The translations under genes were made by a program, and so were the position numbers. Positions 35,682 to 48,156 of a DNA stretch of 64,000 bases are shown in pieces. The notes beneath the pieces are model-generated. The model made no database searches. It had not been told where the DNA came from and saw only the letters and a program-made list of their open reading frames with translations. Where the stretch lies: NCBI RefSeq assembly GCF_016545825.1, contig NC_052619.1:15639501-15703500 (forward strand), written 5' to 3'. Within the stretch, counting starts at the first letter, position 1. Each line of letters opens with the position of its first letter. The stretch comes from Eucalyptus grandis (lineage: Eukaryota > Streptophyta > Magnoliopsida > Myrtales > Myrtaceae).

Positions 35682-36412
35682 CAATTTTTGTGTGGACTTA
35701 GGCCTTTTTATCTTGTTTAAATGCTTTGCTAACTTAGGTATTCTTTTTCTTTTTTGCAGGTTAGTAGCTTAAAGATCAATTTTAATTTCGTTAAAATAAA
35801 ATGTGTTGTGATTATAAACTACCGTGCATGTTTTAATGTTTTAGCACTACACGTGACACACACGACTCGGCCGCCGGACTTGGGCCACAATAGGATATTT
35901 TAAAATGGTGTTAAGAAAGATATGGCATTCAACGCGAGACTACAATGTAGAGATTGCATTTTTTTCCTTGAATTTCTTTAATAAGAGCCAAGGTTAAGGG
36001 GGTATAATGCTAATGTGAGACTATGATAGGCAAACGTCCTCATAATTTCTCTTAACCTTCTTAGTTAGACATCGAGCCGCACGTATCATATGCATGTCTA
36101 TGTGCTTGCCATTTTCTTTAAAAGTAAAGTGATTTCTTTACCCATTTTTTACTTAGTCTATTTATTTGATTGGCCCATAGAAATTTAGGTCATTTTTTGG
36201 GTCCCAACTTATATGCGATGGGAAGAGATGATATCCAATTTATTCCCGCCTTTAAAGCAGAGCTCTTCAGATGGTGGAGTTAGTTGGACCAACTTGCCCA
36301 AAAGCATATAAAAGCCAAAATCGGTCATCTTCTATCGTTATTCCAAATCCTTGTTCATCTCGAAATCCTATAGGCAATAGAACATTTTTGGTGCCCTAAG
36401 ACATCTACTTTT

Positions 36413-39320
36413 ATGTTCGGTAGGTTCGAGCTAACCCCAACTTTGGACGAATACAACATCACTATCGGAATGCTTCTCGAGAGTAAGCTTGTTAGGTCAC
36501 CAACAGGTATTGACCTATTGTGTGAGTTAGCGCGACTTTTAAAAACTAAAATTCATGTTATGAGGCAAATTCTTGAAGCCAACCATAATACTTGCCCACT
36601 ACTCTTTTTGGCTGGTTGTTTTGAAAATCAACCAATGATCTAAAAATGTGAGATTTTCCTCCTAGCCTTTTTGGGTTAATCATTTTCCCCCATTAAAAAG
36701 ATGTCATAAGTCTCTTGATGGAATGGATGGTTGATCTAGTCTTAAAGGGGTAAAATTATGTTAATATGATTTTAGCCGAAAGATTCCTATCCCTTAATCG
36801 TTTTAAAGAAAATATGGAAAAAATCATGCGGGCCTCCTCGGAAATTTTACAGGTTTGGTTCTTTTCTCACTTAAGTGAATTTGGATAGTTCATGCAATTG
36901 CCTTGAAATAAATGATTTCGTAAGTCCACTACAGAGATTTGTGGTTTTAAGACAATACATCCCCAATCAAAAGTTGCTTTAACTGGATAAATTCCCTAAT
37001 GGACCCCACTTTTGAGGTATTCATGTGGTGTGCTAGTTGGTTTATGAAAAGAGAGCTTGCTTTACTTACAAACATTGCAATCCTATCACGTTGCTCGGCC
37101 TCGGCCTCCTATATAGGGTGGTATATCAATATGGAGCCCTTCAAGAGATCTTGCTGCCTCTTAAGACGAAGATATCTACAATCCTTTTCATCCATAAAAT
37201 TCATGATTACACATTCAAGATTTACATAATTGAGGATACATGGAGCAAGTGTCATCGTAAAAGGATTGTGTTGCCTGAAAAGCTTGAGGGACAGGAAAAG
37301 GCCCATCACGCCTCTAAATCATACATCCACAACCATTAGATCCCAATAAGACTGTGACCGTTGGCCCCTGATCTAGCCAGCAAAATTAGTTAGCGGGAGC
37401 AAATTGAGCATTTGTGAAAGCGCTTGGGAATAAGCAGAGTACATGTCTCGGAGCCAGTCCAAGAAAGCAAACAGCTTCGCAAAGGATCTCCGTCGCATAT
37501 AAAATAACGGTCATGTGCTCCCCAGTGTCAATCTTTTGAAAGTTTCGTCTTGTTCCTAGTCCCATTGTTTATGGACTTTTGTTTAATGTCTAGTATTTCA
37601 TTCTTTATTCCAAGTTTGGATGTTAGAAGTGTCTTGTGTATAAAATCCTATTTTGATAAATAAAATCAGTTGGACCATTGCTATGGGTCAATCTTCATTT
37701 ATCCTCATGCTCATTTGTTTTTTCTTTGTGATGCTAGGTGATTATGAATCGCCGACCATCAGTCACTTGTGCATGGCCTCAAGCAATAGTGGCAAGTTAG
37801 AGTGATATATAAAATTGCCTCGCTAATATTGAAGATGGCATATGACAGATGTTCATTGTTCTTTGACAACTCTTGAGACAAATAGAGTTCACTTAGGCCA
37901 AGCCCAACCCCGTAACTGCTTTATCATGAGAAAACACACTAGAAACACCTGCGAACTTGCCAAAGGATGACCAACATGATAGACACTTTGTAAGGATCAT
38001 GAAGAAGCTGAGTTAGCTGTAGGATCAATATCCCATTGATTTGTTTGATTATGTCAATGTTAAAATTTCAGAAAAGCTTAAAGTGCCTAAATGCGAGGGG
38101 TATGCCAATGCCTCTTACCCATAAGCATATTTGCAGGCTTACTTGGTTTGAAGAATGATTCAATCATACCAATCAAATTTGATTGGCCCTACCTCATGGT
38201 GGTACATTGTAAGGAGGATTAGTCTTCTTAAGACTTGAGAGGATTTGACTGATGCTTTCCACCAAGAATATAATGTTGACATCGATATCGACATCAATAT
38301 CACCCCACCTCATGAAGAGCCAACAGGTGCGGAGACAAAAGATAATAAGTTCTTAAGGGGATATGCTGGGTCAAGGAGGAGCCTAACCACCTAGTTTGAC
38401 TCGCAGCCAATAGAAGAAGGATTGATAGAGAAAATATCGATGTAGCTTTGCTTGATGAAGGGACTACTGAGCAGTATCCTATTATTAAGAAGCTTCCTAC
38501 TAAAAAAGATAAGAAGCCCGTGGACGAGATTGATACTATAAAACCTATTTAGATCTGGAGCACGATAGCACAACTTCTTAGACTTACTACAAGAGCCAAG
38601 GTCCAAAGAGTGTTGACCCCCATCAACCTAAAAAACAAAATTTCACCATCTCCCAGTCTCCCAGTCCCCTTGACAAGCTCAAGCTGGCAAAACGAAGGGC
38701 TTTACTCAAAAGGTCATGATTGGGTGTCAAGAAAAGAAAGCCTAAGCAATCCGAGCCAACACTTGCCACTGAACAAAGGCAAAGTCTGATAGCTAATGGG
38801 CCGCCACGCCAAGGCTTCGAATGTTGCCCATGGTATAATCCTAAGAGCTATTAGTGTTATATAGATGAGGTTAGTCATTCATCGAATAACTGCCTCTCAT
38901 CCACACATACGGTTCAAAGCTTGTTAGAAGGGGGAACATTTGCTCTTTAGGGTTATCACCCAATGGGCTGCTAAATTTGTCATCCGACCATGAGGATGAC
39001 ATAAATGCCTCATCCTCGATTGAAAATTTTGATCCGGAAGAAAACAATGAAATGATCTCGGAAGAATCCAACTTCCTTGAAGTAGCAAAATTTATCACCA
39101 TAATTAATGGAATGTTGATGCAATGAGAGGACCAGTTGCCCAACCAAAATACAATGGGACCATCTTGCCTCCTTAGGATTATGATTCCGGAAAAATAGGA
39201 GTACCTAATCTCTATAAATATAATGGCACGACTTGCCCCATTATCCATTTGTAATGTTTCTAGGCTGAAATGAGTTAGTAGTGCAACCAAACGCCATTCA
39301 TAACTTAGACTTTCCAAAAG
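36413..39320 (+). pseudogene. Degraded gag region of the Tat/Ogre element
   Basis: Plus-strand fragments in shifting frames. 36413-36643 carries 'ELTPTLDEYNITIGMLL', like the 'QLVPTLEEYS' block at the start of Tat/Ogre ORFs. About 37090-37160 carries 'LLYRVVYQYGALQEI', which fits the following region of such ORFs. About 38080-38290 carries 'TSWWYIVRRISLLKT' and 'EDLTDAFHQEYNVDIDI', like the Gag 'W...W.DLAxAFxxQYxxN' core. About 39200-39230 has 'YNGTTCP'. Many stops and frameshifts interrupt it, so no intact protein can be made. Assignments rest on short motifs recalled from the family. Confidence 0.55.
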
Positions 39321-42300
39321 AGTCTCATAGGGCCCGCATTATAGTGGTTCTTCATGGTACGGATCTACTTTATAAGAGATTGGAATGAGCTATCTTCCAT
39401 GTTTCTTCATATAGCCTTACTTCGTAAGCATCACTCTTGGTTACATGGATTATGCTTCCGTAACTTCAACGATGTGATCCTCTCATGCGAATACTTCAAG
39501 TCTCCTAGGGGCAAAGAACTCAAATGCGCTTGATTTCGGGGTCAACACTATCAACTATCAAAATGCTCTTTTTCATAGGAGTCTTCTTGACTTTTATTAT
39601 TTGTATAATCTTATGTTTTTATCCTGTTTAATATGTTACTATTGCACTTTCCATTCCAATAATATAATTTGTTTTCACTCAGTGAATGTATAATTCCAAT
39701 ATTTCGAGAACATGAGGTGGTATTCCAAATTGACTTGGTGATGCTATCCAACCATGAAAAGAAAATATCATCCAAGGAGAATTCTATTGGCTGGCCTTCC
39801 TCATGCTTCCATAAAAAAGAAAAAAATCTTTTTGAAAACAAAAACATTTCATTACCAAAAACTTTTTTCAAAGTAGATGTTAGATTTAGTCTTGTTTGTT
39901 TGATTTACTTACTTCGTATTTTAGAACATCATTTCCTTGACTTAGCCTGACATGGGGCATTTGAAAATGGCACGTCAATGGACTCATTGGATTCTAAAAC
40001 ACTCTTTCAAGAAAGCATGGTCAAATAGAAAAAATCACCCCGTTTAAAAAAAATGGTATGTCTTATTCCTTGAACATAATTTTGGGAATGATGCTCGCTC
40101 TCTTTCATTTATAGGAGATGAAAAGATAGGACATAATAGGCACAAGCATGCGGTTGAACTCGATATAAACATGTCATGATAGCTTAGGGTAGGGTAACCT
40201 GGGAATCCTTTTCCATGCTGCTTTCAGCCTCCCCCATTTTGTGAGCCATCCTTAGAGCTTTGCATGCTCCACCTCGCACTTGCACGACTCTGCCTCAAGT
40301 CTGAGCAGTGTCTCCTTTGCACAATGTACTCCAAGAGACCAGACTTTATAGTTTCATTGATGGGACTTTCAGCTTTGATAAGCCAAGAAGCACAGAAAAG
40401 GAATTCCTTCTCTTCCTTTGAATTGGCTACCATCAATAAGGAGAAAATCCAGATAGTTGAGATGATCTCTAGCCCCCTATTCTAGATGATGATTTTAGAA
40501 TTTCGAAACTTCATTTCTTGTTCTAGACGTATGCTCTTCTAAGAAGTGATTGTCATCAGAAAATTGAAGGTTTTGATTATCCATCTTGGATTCCAAGGAA
40601 GTTTGAGATATATGACTTTGCCCAATGCTACTGATGTTCATATGATTAAAGGCAAGAGAAAAATTCCATAAAAGGAAGGCCGTGAAGATGTGCATACATG
40701 GCCACAAAATGAGAATGACCAATTAAAAGGGATGCTGAATATGACAAGACAAAATAACCATCACCAACATTCGAAATATTCTGAGAAGTCATTGAATACA
40801 AACTCTGTGGAAGAGTAATTTGGTATCGTTTCCAATATCTCCATTCTAAATTTGCTTTTGACATAGTTTCTCTATTGCCATGAAGCATCAGGATTCAAGG
40901 AACAAATTCGATGGGTTAATTTGAGCAAACTAATATTAGCCAAGCAAGCGTACGAGAGTAACTCATATCAAATTCACCTAACTCGGTGTGAAAAAATGTG
41001 TCGTTCCAAAGTCAGTTGATTAAATGAAAAGAGAAGCGCTCCATGGATACTACCAGTGCTTCTGCTTGGTGGTATTGGGAATGAAGTGGTTTAGAAACAA
41101 ATGGGGTTTGATCCCCGAAAGTGGCAACTAGGGGTGTGCATGATAAAATTTTTACTTTTCTATTTTCCGTTTCTCTGCTTCCCGGAACAGGTTTTGAATA
41201 GAAATCTGTTTGATAATGCAATTTGATTTTTCTATTTCTGGAACAGATTTTTATTTTAGAAATAGATTTGAAGAAGAAATCAGAAGCTAAAATTTTTAAC
41301 TTCTCAATTTCTGAAATAAAAATTGAGAAATCAATTTATGCTCCAGAAATTTTGTCATGCACATCCTAGGTTGCCATATGTAAAAAATGTAATATATTTT
41401 TTCTTTTTTGCGTCTCTTGCTTTTGAAAAATTGGGAAAGTGTTTGACCCAATGAGATCAAAAGTGCAGGACTTCATACCCTCTTCAAACCTTAGGATTAT
41501 GAGCCTTTTTAATTGACCAATGGAGGGTAATGTTATATAGCTCATAGTTGTTCAACTCCTGAGAATTTTATACACTAACGTATTCCCCCTATCCATTGAA
41601 GGATCACCTCACTACCGAAGGTATGGATGACAAATCAATAAGAGGCATGTCAAACTCTGATCAACTCTCCCAAACAAAATGGCTTCTCAAACATCGCCAA
41701 AGCGGATCCCAAGAAGCTTTTGGGCCTTATTTCGCATTTGATTTTGGCCCTTCTTAATAATTTATTTTCTCTTGTGTAGAAGCAAAAGCAGGCGCATCCG
41801 TCGAATCAAATATCGGCCTCGATTAATTGTTTATATGTTATTTCACCTTTTGAATGGGGGCAATCCGTGAACATCATTTTTTTGAATAATCTCCTTTGAG
41901 TTAAGGATTTAACACGTCTGTAGGAATAATTTTGTTAAATGCTTTTGATGAAATTTTTTAGTAAAATCAATTATTTGTTTTAGGAGTAAAGTCCTTTATA
42001 CTTAAGTCCATGGTTTTTCCAAAAGGATTTTGCATGATGATTTTGTCCGTTTAAGTCATTGATTTCACCAAAGATTATTAAAATAGATAGTTGAATGAAT
42101 AACATGAGATCGATCGAGCATGCTAGATGAGGTGCATCGGGATGATGAAAGGCAAGCCATATTCCACACACAATCTTCTATTTATACACTTGTGAGATGA
42201 GCATAGAAAGTTTTATGTCTACAAGGTAAAAGGTTGTCATGGTACAATAACCAAAGTAATAAGGGCATTTCATTTCTCTACCCTAAACATTATAGGTTAT

Positions 42301-43600
42301 CCATTGCTTACCCCCTTTGAACCCCATACATTTGTGAAGTTTCTTTCATATAAAAACCACCCAACACTGGGGTAGATCGGAGGCGAGGCTGCATCACAAA
42401 GAGAGAAAGGGGATAGAAATTTTATTACTCGCATTTGCATCAATCTTTGGGTGTCTTTATTGCATATGAACACTCGCGATAATTTAAGTATCCCAGAATG
42501 ACGAAAAACGATTCTTTCTCTACCTTACATACTTTATTCATTGTATTGCCCAATTGAGTCTATAATTTCATCATCACATTGAGGCAAAGCAGGAGTTACT
42601 ACTGCTCAAGTAGCATGATCCGGAGTGCTGACTGAAGATGAAGACCCCAAGAGTCTAATGGTAGTGTTTTGTTTGAACTTGTCTAGGCTAGTCCTTAAAA
42701 CAACAAATATGAAAAACTAGGAGCATGAAAAAGTAGTGTGTCTGGTAAAAGTAAGGTCAATGCCCATAGATAAGAAAATTAGATTAAAAACTAAGAGCAT
42801 AAAAAAGCAGTGTGCCTAATAAGAAGCAAGGCCGACACCCTTAGACAAAAAGTGAATTTTAGCCATTTGTACTCCCAAGCAAAGCTGCTGTTGTGATTCA
42901 ATTAATGGAGCCTCCATGAAGATAATATCTGGCGGTAAGAAGAAAGACCGGTGAAAATGCCAAGACAATCACCAATTCCTACCATTTTACACGTGAACCG
43001 AGCTTATGTTGCATCCCTTTGTAAAAGTCTTTTCAAATTAGGTCACTTCAATTAATGTAGGACTTCGTATGTTTATAAGCATCGCTCCAAGAAGTATGGA
43101 CACGATTATTTCTATCTCTTTTTGCAGGGTTCTTAACTTGTAAACCTGGAGATGATTGTGCTGCATTTTCTTTCATAAGCCTTGACCTTGATGGTCTCTT
43201 TTGATAAGCCGTTGACCAAGCCTATATTACAGTCTCAACAAAGACCTCTTAGATTGGTAAAGTCATATCGTTTGTGAGAATATTTAAACCCTTGTCGGCA
43301 TAATGACAGTGGGAAGATGTGCTTTTGTAAATCCTACATTAATGGTTGGGATAAAACAACATATTTAGTGAGAGTGAATGGAAAGTCTTTTCAGACTGAA
43401 AGCTCCTCATTTGGCATGTTCAAGACGTCCCCATTTAGAATGAAGATTGTCTTTTTAAATTTTTCCCAATGGAATTTCAATGATGCAAAACTGACAAAAT
43501 TATCATGCATGAGCCCCATTTGAACTCATGGATTTACAACATGTTTGCATATTGCATGAGATATACTTTTTTAAATTAGAGATATCATCAAGTAAGCATA
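39321..43600. other. Retroelement interior without recognisable protein
   Basis: I searched by eye for reverse transcriptase, RNase H, integrase and protease signatures on both strands and saw none. A small frame at about 41680-41860 (with one stop) is rich in Arg/Lys and hydrophobic residues but is not recognised. A MITE is inserted at 41122-41376. Confidence 0.45.
41122..41376. mobile_element. Short MITE with 22-bp inverted ends
   Basis: The left end TGGCAACTAGGGGTGTGCATGA pairs with the right end read on the other strand, differing at a few positions. The 255-bp element is nearly a hairpin, with arms rich in 'ATTTCTGGAACAGA' words. A related longer copy lies at 55719-56244. Confidence 0.75.
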
Positions 43601-43639
43601 TTTCTACCTCTATTTCCAAAAAAAACCTTGTGTTTGACC

Positions 43640-44140
43640 AAGTGTTTCATTGTCCTTGAGTATTAGCTATTGTTCGGATGCTCTCTTTTATTGACACTTG
43701 ACTTGTTCAAGTTGCCCTTAAAATATGGATATCGGCGATTGCGAAGTGTCCTATTGTCTTCAAGTATCTGTCAGTGTTTGTGTACTCTCTTTCAATGCCA
43801 TTTGACTTGCCCGAGTTGTCCTCAAATTGTATTATTGAATACTTATAACTGTTCAAGTATTCCACTGCTTTGTGAGCTTGCGGCCACTTAGGTCTGCTCT
43901 TTTATCATCACGACACTCAACTTGCCTGAGTTGGTCCCAAATTGCAATTTGGGATACTTATAACTGTTAAGTGTTCCACTGTCTTGTATGTCTATGGCTG
44001 CCCATGTATGCTTTCTTATCACCACGACACTTGGTTTGCCGAGTTGTCCCTAAATTATATAATTGAATATTTGTAGTTGTCCAAGTATTCTACTGCTTTC
44101 CATGCCTGCGAATATCTAGGTATTCTCTAGGGTTAGTACT
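43640..44140 (+). repeat. Tandem repeat array 1, about 125-bp units
   Basis: At least four diverged copies. Each contains a 'GACACTTGACTTGnnCnAGTTGnCC' block, then 'AAATTGnATnATTGAATACTTATAACTGTTcAAGTnTTCCACTGC'. Such arrays near the 3' end are known in Ogre/Tat elements. Confidence 0.65.
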
Positions 44141-44234
44141 TACGATTATCCAGGTACTCTTTCGATGTTTGTGAATGTCTAGATATCCTCTAGGAACTCT
44201 TTCGATGCTTGTGAATATCTGGGTATATGCCTTG

Positions 44235-45075
44235 AGAAAGGTAGACATTCAACAAACAAATGTCTCAAGAAAAGTCGAGTAATCAACAAATTGGTGCCTT
44301 GAGAAAGGTCAAGTATTCAACAAATAGATGTCCCGAGAAAGGTCGGGTAATCAACAAATTGGTGCCTTGAGAAATGTTAGTTACTCAACAAACATATATT
44401 TTGAGAAATGTCGGTGCATCTCCGAGAAAGGTCGGGTAATCAACAAACCAATGTTCCTAACAAAGGCCAAGCATTCAACAAACATATGTCTTGAGAAAGG
44501 TTGGCACATCCTTGAGAAGGTTGGGTACTCAATTGGTTGCTACAACAAGCAATCGAAAAAAAGTTTGGGTCTTGCGAAAGCAATTCCTCATCAAGGCAAC
44601 CGAAGAAAGATTCGGGTTCTAGACAAACAACTTGTTGCTTTAATAGGCTACTGAAGAAAGGTTTGGGTCCTCGAAAAGCAATCTATTGTTAAGACGATCG
44701 AAGAAAGGTCTGGGTCCTAAACAAACAACTTGTTACTCTAATAGACAAACGAAGAATGTTTTAGGTTCTAGAAAAACAATTTTACATCAAGGCAATCAAA
44801 GAAAGGTTCAAGTCTTAGACAATTTGTTGCTCTAATAAGCGATTGAAGAATGGCTTGGGTCTTGGGAAAGCAATCCCTCGTCAAGGTGACTGAAGAAAGG
44901 TTTGAGTCCTAGAAAATAACTTTTTGTTCTAATAGGCCACCGAAGAATGGTTCAGGTCATGGAAAAATAACTTTCATCAAGGCAACTGAAAAAAGATTCA
45001 GGTCCTAGACAAACAATTTGTTGCTTTAACAAACAATCGAAGAAAGGTTCGGGTCTTGAAAAAACTTCCTCACGT
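44235..45075 (+). repeat. Tandem repeat array 2, about 50-65-bp units
   Basis: The first half repeats 'GAGAAAGGTCGGGTAATCAACAAA' with 'TGGTGCCTT' spacers. The second half repeats 'GAAGAAAGGTTnGGGTCCTnG' with 'AAACAACTTGTTGCTCTAAT' and 'CATCAAGGCAAC' spacers. Copies are diverged and vary in length. The array ends about 250 bp before the 3' LTR. Confidence 0.75.
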
Positions 45076-45307
45076 CATCAGGTAAGATGATACCTTGATA
45101 CTTGTCAAACTCGGGGTTCATGCCCATATCACTCATTCTCGGTAAGTAACTACATATATTTTATTATCCGTTTTAGTATGTATTATGCTATATTGCCCTT
45201 TTTGCATAGGACACCTGATCTTAACATAAGGTATAATTTACTGTATATGCATAGACAAATTTAGGTATCGGTTCGTCTTTGAATACAATCTTTGCAAGCT
45301 CACATTC

Positions 45308-45321
45308 AAAGATGAGCATTT
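45308..45321 (+). other. Decayed polypurine tract
   Basis: AAAGATGAGCATT lies immediately before the TGTTGACACC start of the 3' LTR, in the place where plus-strand priming occurs in such elements. Confidence 0.45.
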
Positions 45322-48156
45322 GTTGACACCTAAATTTTGGTTAAGTATTGATGATAAAAATTATATAGAAAAATAGGGATCAATTTAACCCTAACAAAAA
45401 GGATTTTTGCATCACATAGACACTAATATTATTTGCATCAACTAAGTTTTATTTTAATTTTTCATTTTATTATTGCATTTCAAGTTAATATAAAAAATTA
45501 TAATTATTAAAAAAAAAGAAAAAAAAGTGGCTTTTTTGTCTCTTTAACATGGACCGACATGGAATGGACTTTCTCTCTTTAATCTTATCCACATACTCGA
45601 AGGAAGAGCAAGTGCTCTGCACATTAAAAAAAAGAAAAAAAAGAAAGAGAAGAAGGGAAGAGAGTAGAAAAGTCAAAGAAAGGGGCCTAGCCCTCTCTAG
45701 TTTGTTGACGTGCAAGGGGGTTGAGAAATGACAAAATAATAATAGAAAAAAAGACAAAAGAAAGAGAGAGAGATAGAGACAGAGGGAGTCATCTTCTTTG
45801 GCTCCTTCCTCTTTTCTTCTTCCTCCTTGCAGCCCTACTGAAGGAGACTAGGATAGCCGACGACAAGAGTCATCAATGTTGTTGAGCTAAGGAGCAAAGC
45901 AGGGCTAAGCTTGCTGTAGAATGTTGCAAAGCAGGGTTGAGCCTGCCAAGGCCGGTTGGCGTTAGGGGTGAGCATGGTCCGGGTTGGGTTGGTCCACCCC
46001 CTAACACTAGGATCAACCCGCACAACGTTGGTCCTCAATTTTCGGGACTGAGGACCAATACTATTGAGCTTGGGATCGAGGACCGAACAAACCCAATGGG
46101 TTCGGTCTAGTTCCAAGGTCAACCCATGACCAATCAATAATTTTTTTGTTTCATTTTTGCACTTCCTAAAAAGCCAATCGAGGATCGGACTAATTCAATG
46201 GGTTCGGCAATAAGTGAAGTCAGCGAAGAGAGGTGAGCATCGAGTAGTGAGTGGTGCAACCGACTAGAAGCAAGGGAGGCGAGTGTTGTAGGGCAAGTGG
46301 AGAAGTTGTTTTTTTCGATTTTGGTAAGTTGAAGACTATGAGGACAAAGAAGACGTCATAGAACAAGTACCGAAGGAGAATATCATGAGGAGCTATTTAC
46401 CCCGTGAGGACGCCGTGAGGACTTCTCATGGAGACATTTTCCTCATTTGTAAATATGATTGTTGATATTGTAAAAGACATTAAAAGTCTAAATTATTAAA
46501 GAATAATGTAAAATTACTTGGACTTCTCACCTCACTAAGGAGCCGTTTAATGCTATTGAAGTCAAACACTATATAATTTTTTTTATAAATAATATATTAG
46601 ATATGTTAAATATATAATATATTTTAGATATTATATATATTATAGAAAGTCAGGGTTGGTTTGGGTTAAACCGACCCTAAATTCCCAGGACTAAGGACTA
46701 GCCAGCACAACGTTGGTCTAGGGATCTCAGGACCAAGGACCAACCCAATCCCCCTAGGAACCAAACCATGATTAGTAGGGTTGGGCTGGTTTAGGGTCGG
46801 TCCAGGGTTGACCCTAGATTGATGCTTACCCCTAGTTGGCATGCCAAGGACTGGCGGTCCAAGCACCTCCATCGACTGGCCTCCTCGCCTATAAATAAGA
46901 CGTTCGCAAGCCCCTTGAAAAGACATATAGAAGTAGTGAACTCAAAGGACTTCTCCCGATAGACATGATGGGAGGCTTGAGAGTGAGCAAGCTGTGCAGA
47001 GAGAGATTGGAGGAGCGACCTCGGAGGACTTCCCCTAAGAGACCCGGGAGGAGAGCGTTTGGGAAAGAGAGGCAGATTGGGGGGAGATTAGAGGGAGAAA
47101 TCGGGGGAGAAGGTAGAGAGGGAAAGAGCTTGTGGGTGAAGGGGGTTTGGTTCCAGATTTGAGAGAGAGAGAGAGAGTCGAGGGATTGATCCCGCCATTT
47201 GTGCCACCTCGTCAACTAGCTACGAGCTTTGCTAGGCTGAGCTCGCCGGCCTAATGCTAGCTGCTATCGTTCCCACCAATGCGGATATGCTGCCCGGAGC
47301 TCGACGCAAGCCGCTGTTGTCCCCCTCCGATGTTGAACTTGCCGTTGTCTCTATCGTTGCTTGCTACTTCCCCACCATGTCTATAGGTCTCATGGTGATC
47401 GGTATTGTTCGTTGCGACCAGCCCGTAGCGAACTCGGCCTCCCCACTCATCACCATTTGCTGCATCTCAGCCTAGTCAAATAGCTCACTGCTGCCGCCTT
47501 GTTGCGTCGCCACTATCGTTGATGCCGAGCTACCACCCGGTGATGTCCTGGCCGCCCCCATCAGTGCCGTGGAAAGGCAGAGAAGGAAAGAGGTGTAAGT
47601 TGGGTTAAAACTCGAGTCGAATGCAAGTTATAATCAAATAGGGTTTCTGGCTAGTAAGAGAGAAGTAGGCTGGGCTTGCTAGAGGCTTGGGCCACGGGCC
47701 TAGGTTGGACGCAGAGTTCTTTTTATTTTTTATTTTCCAAAAACTCAAAAAAAATATTTTATATTCTTCAAAAAATAAAAAATGCCTAAAAGATAGTTTT
47801 ATTTTCCACAAATGTATGGTAAATACTTGAAAATCCAAAAAGCCTTAAGATTTAAATAAAATTAGGCATCGGAAGGGCATTAGTGATTGATTAGTGTAAT
47901 CAAGTCCTTCATCTTAATTTTATCTAATTGCGCAAGAATGAATTATTTCTTCCAATATTTTGCTTGGATATCTAATGGCTTATCTCAAATTGATTAGTGA
48001 CAACTACTATTTGGAATTGACTTGTAGGTTAAAAACTTGAATAATGAGTCGTGAATTGAGGGGCTTGAGAAAGCCCATGCTAAGTCCTTTGCTAAGCAAG
48101 CCATTAGCCTCCACATGCACCCACACGTAAAGACATTGAAAAAGTAGATCACGATA
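45322..48156 (+). repeat. 3' LTR of the retroelement, with one nested hAT element
   Basis: It begins TGTTGACACCTAAATTTTGG and ends near ACGATA. Without the nested element (45963-46834) it is about 1.96 kb; the 5' LTR without its two insertions is about 2.26 kb. Shared blocks are collinear. A (GA)n run at 47161-47177 matches that in the 5' LTR. Confidence 0.8.
45963..46834. mobile_element. hAT-type non-autonomous element with near-perfect target duplication
   Basis: Inverted ends are TAGGGGTGAGCAT and ATGCTTACCCCTA (12 of 13 pair). Flanking 8-mers GTTGGCGT (45955-45962) and GTTGGCAT (46835-46842) differ at one base. The 5' LTR has the uninterrupted site 'ATTGGCGTACCAAGG' near 32681. The element is 872 bp, non-coding and rich in 'GGACCAA/TTGGTCC' words. 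Confidence 0.85.

Larger units (their letters stand above)
32000..48156 (+). mobile_element. Large decayed Tat/Ogre-type Ty3/gypsy LTR retrotransposon, no detectable pol
   Basis: Two related flanks of several kilobases (32000-35660 and 45322-48156) share long collinear blocks. Examples are 'CTAAATTTTGG', 'CTAACAAAAAGGATTTTTGC', 'GGAAGAGCAAGTGCTCTGCA', 'CCTCCATCGACTGGCCTCCT' and 'CCACACGTAAAG'. A primer-binding site follows the left one. Gag-like remnants read on the plus strand between about 36.4 and 39.3 kb. Tandem repeats precede the right LTR. I see no protease, reverse transcriptase, RNase H or integrase motifs in the 9.7-kb interior, so it is either a non-autonomous derivative or very decayed. 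No target-site duplication is clear. It separates RALF from LPA1. Confidence 0.8.

Noticed and set aside
44235..45075. Regularly spaced repeats resembling a CRISPR array
   Set aside because: The units are diverged, spacers are themselves repeated, and the context is a plant retrotransposon with no cas genes.
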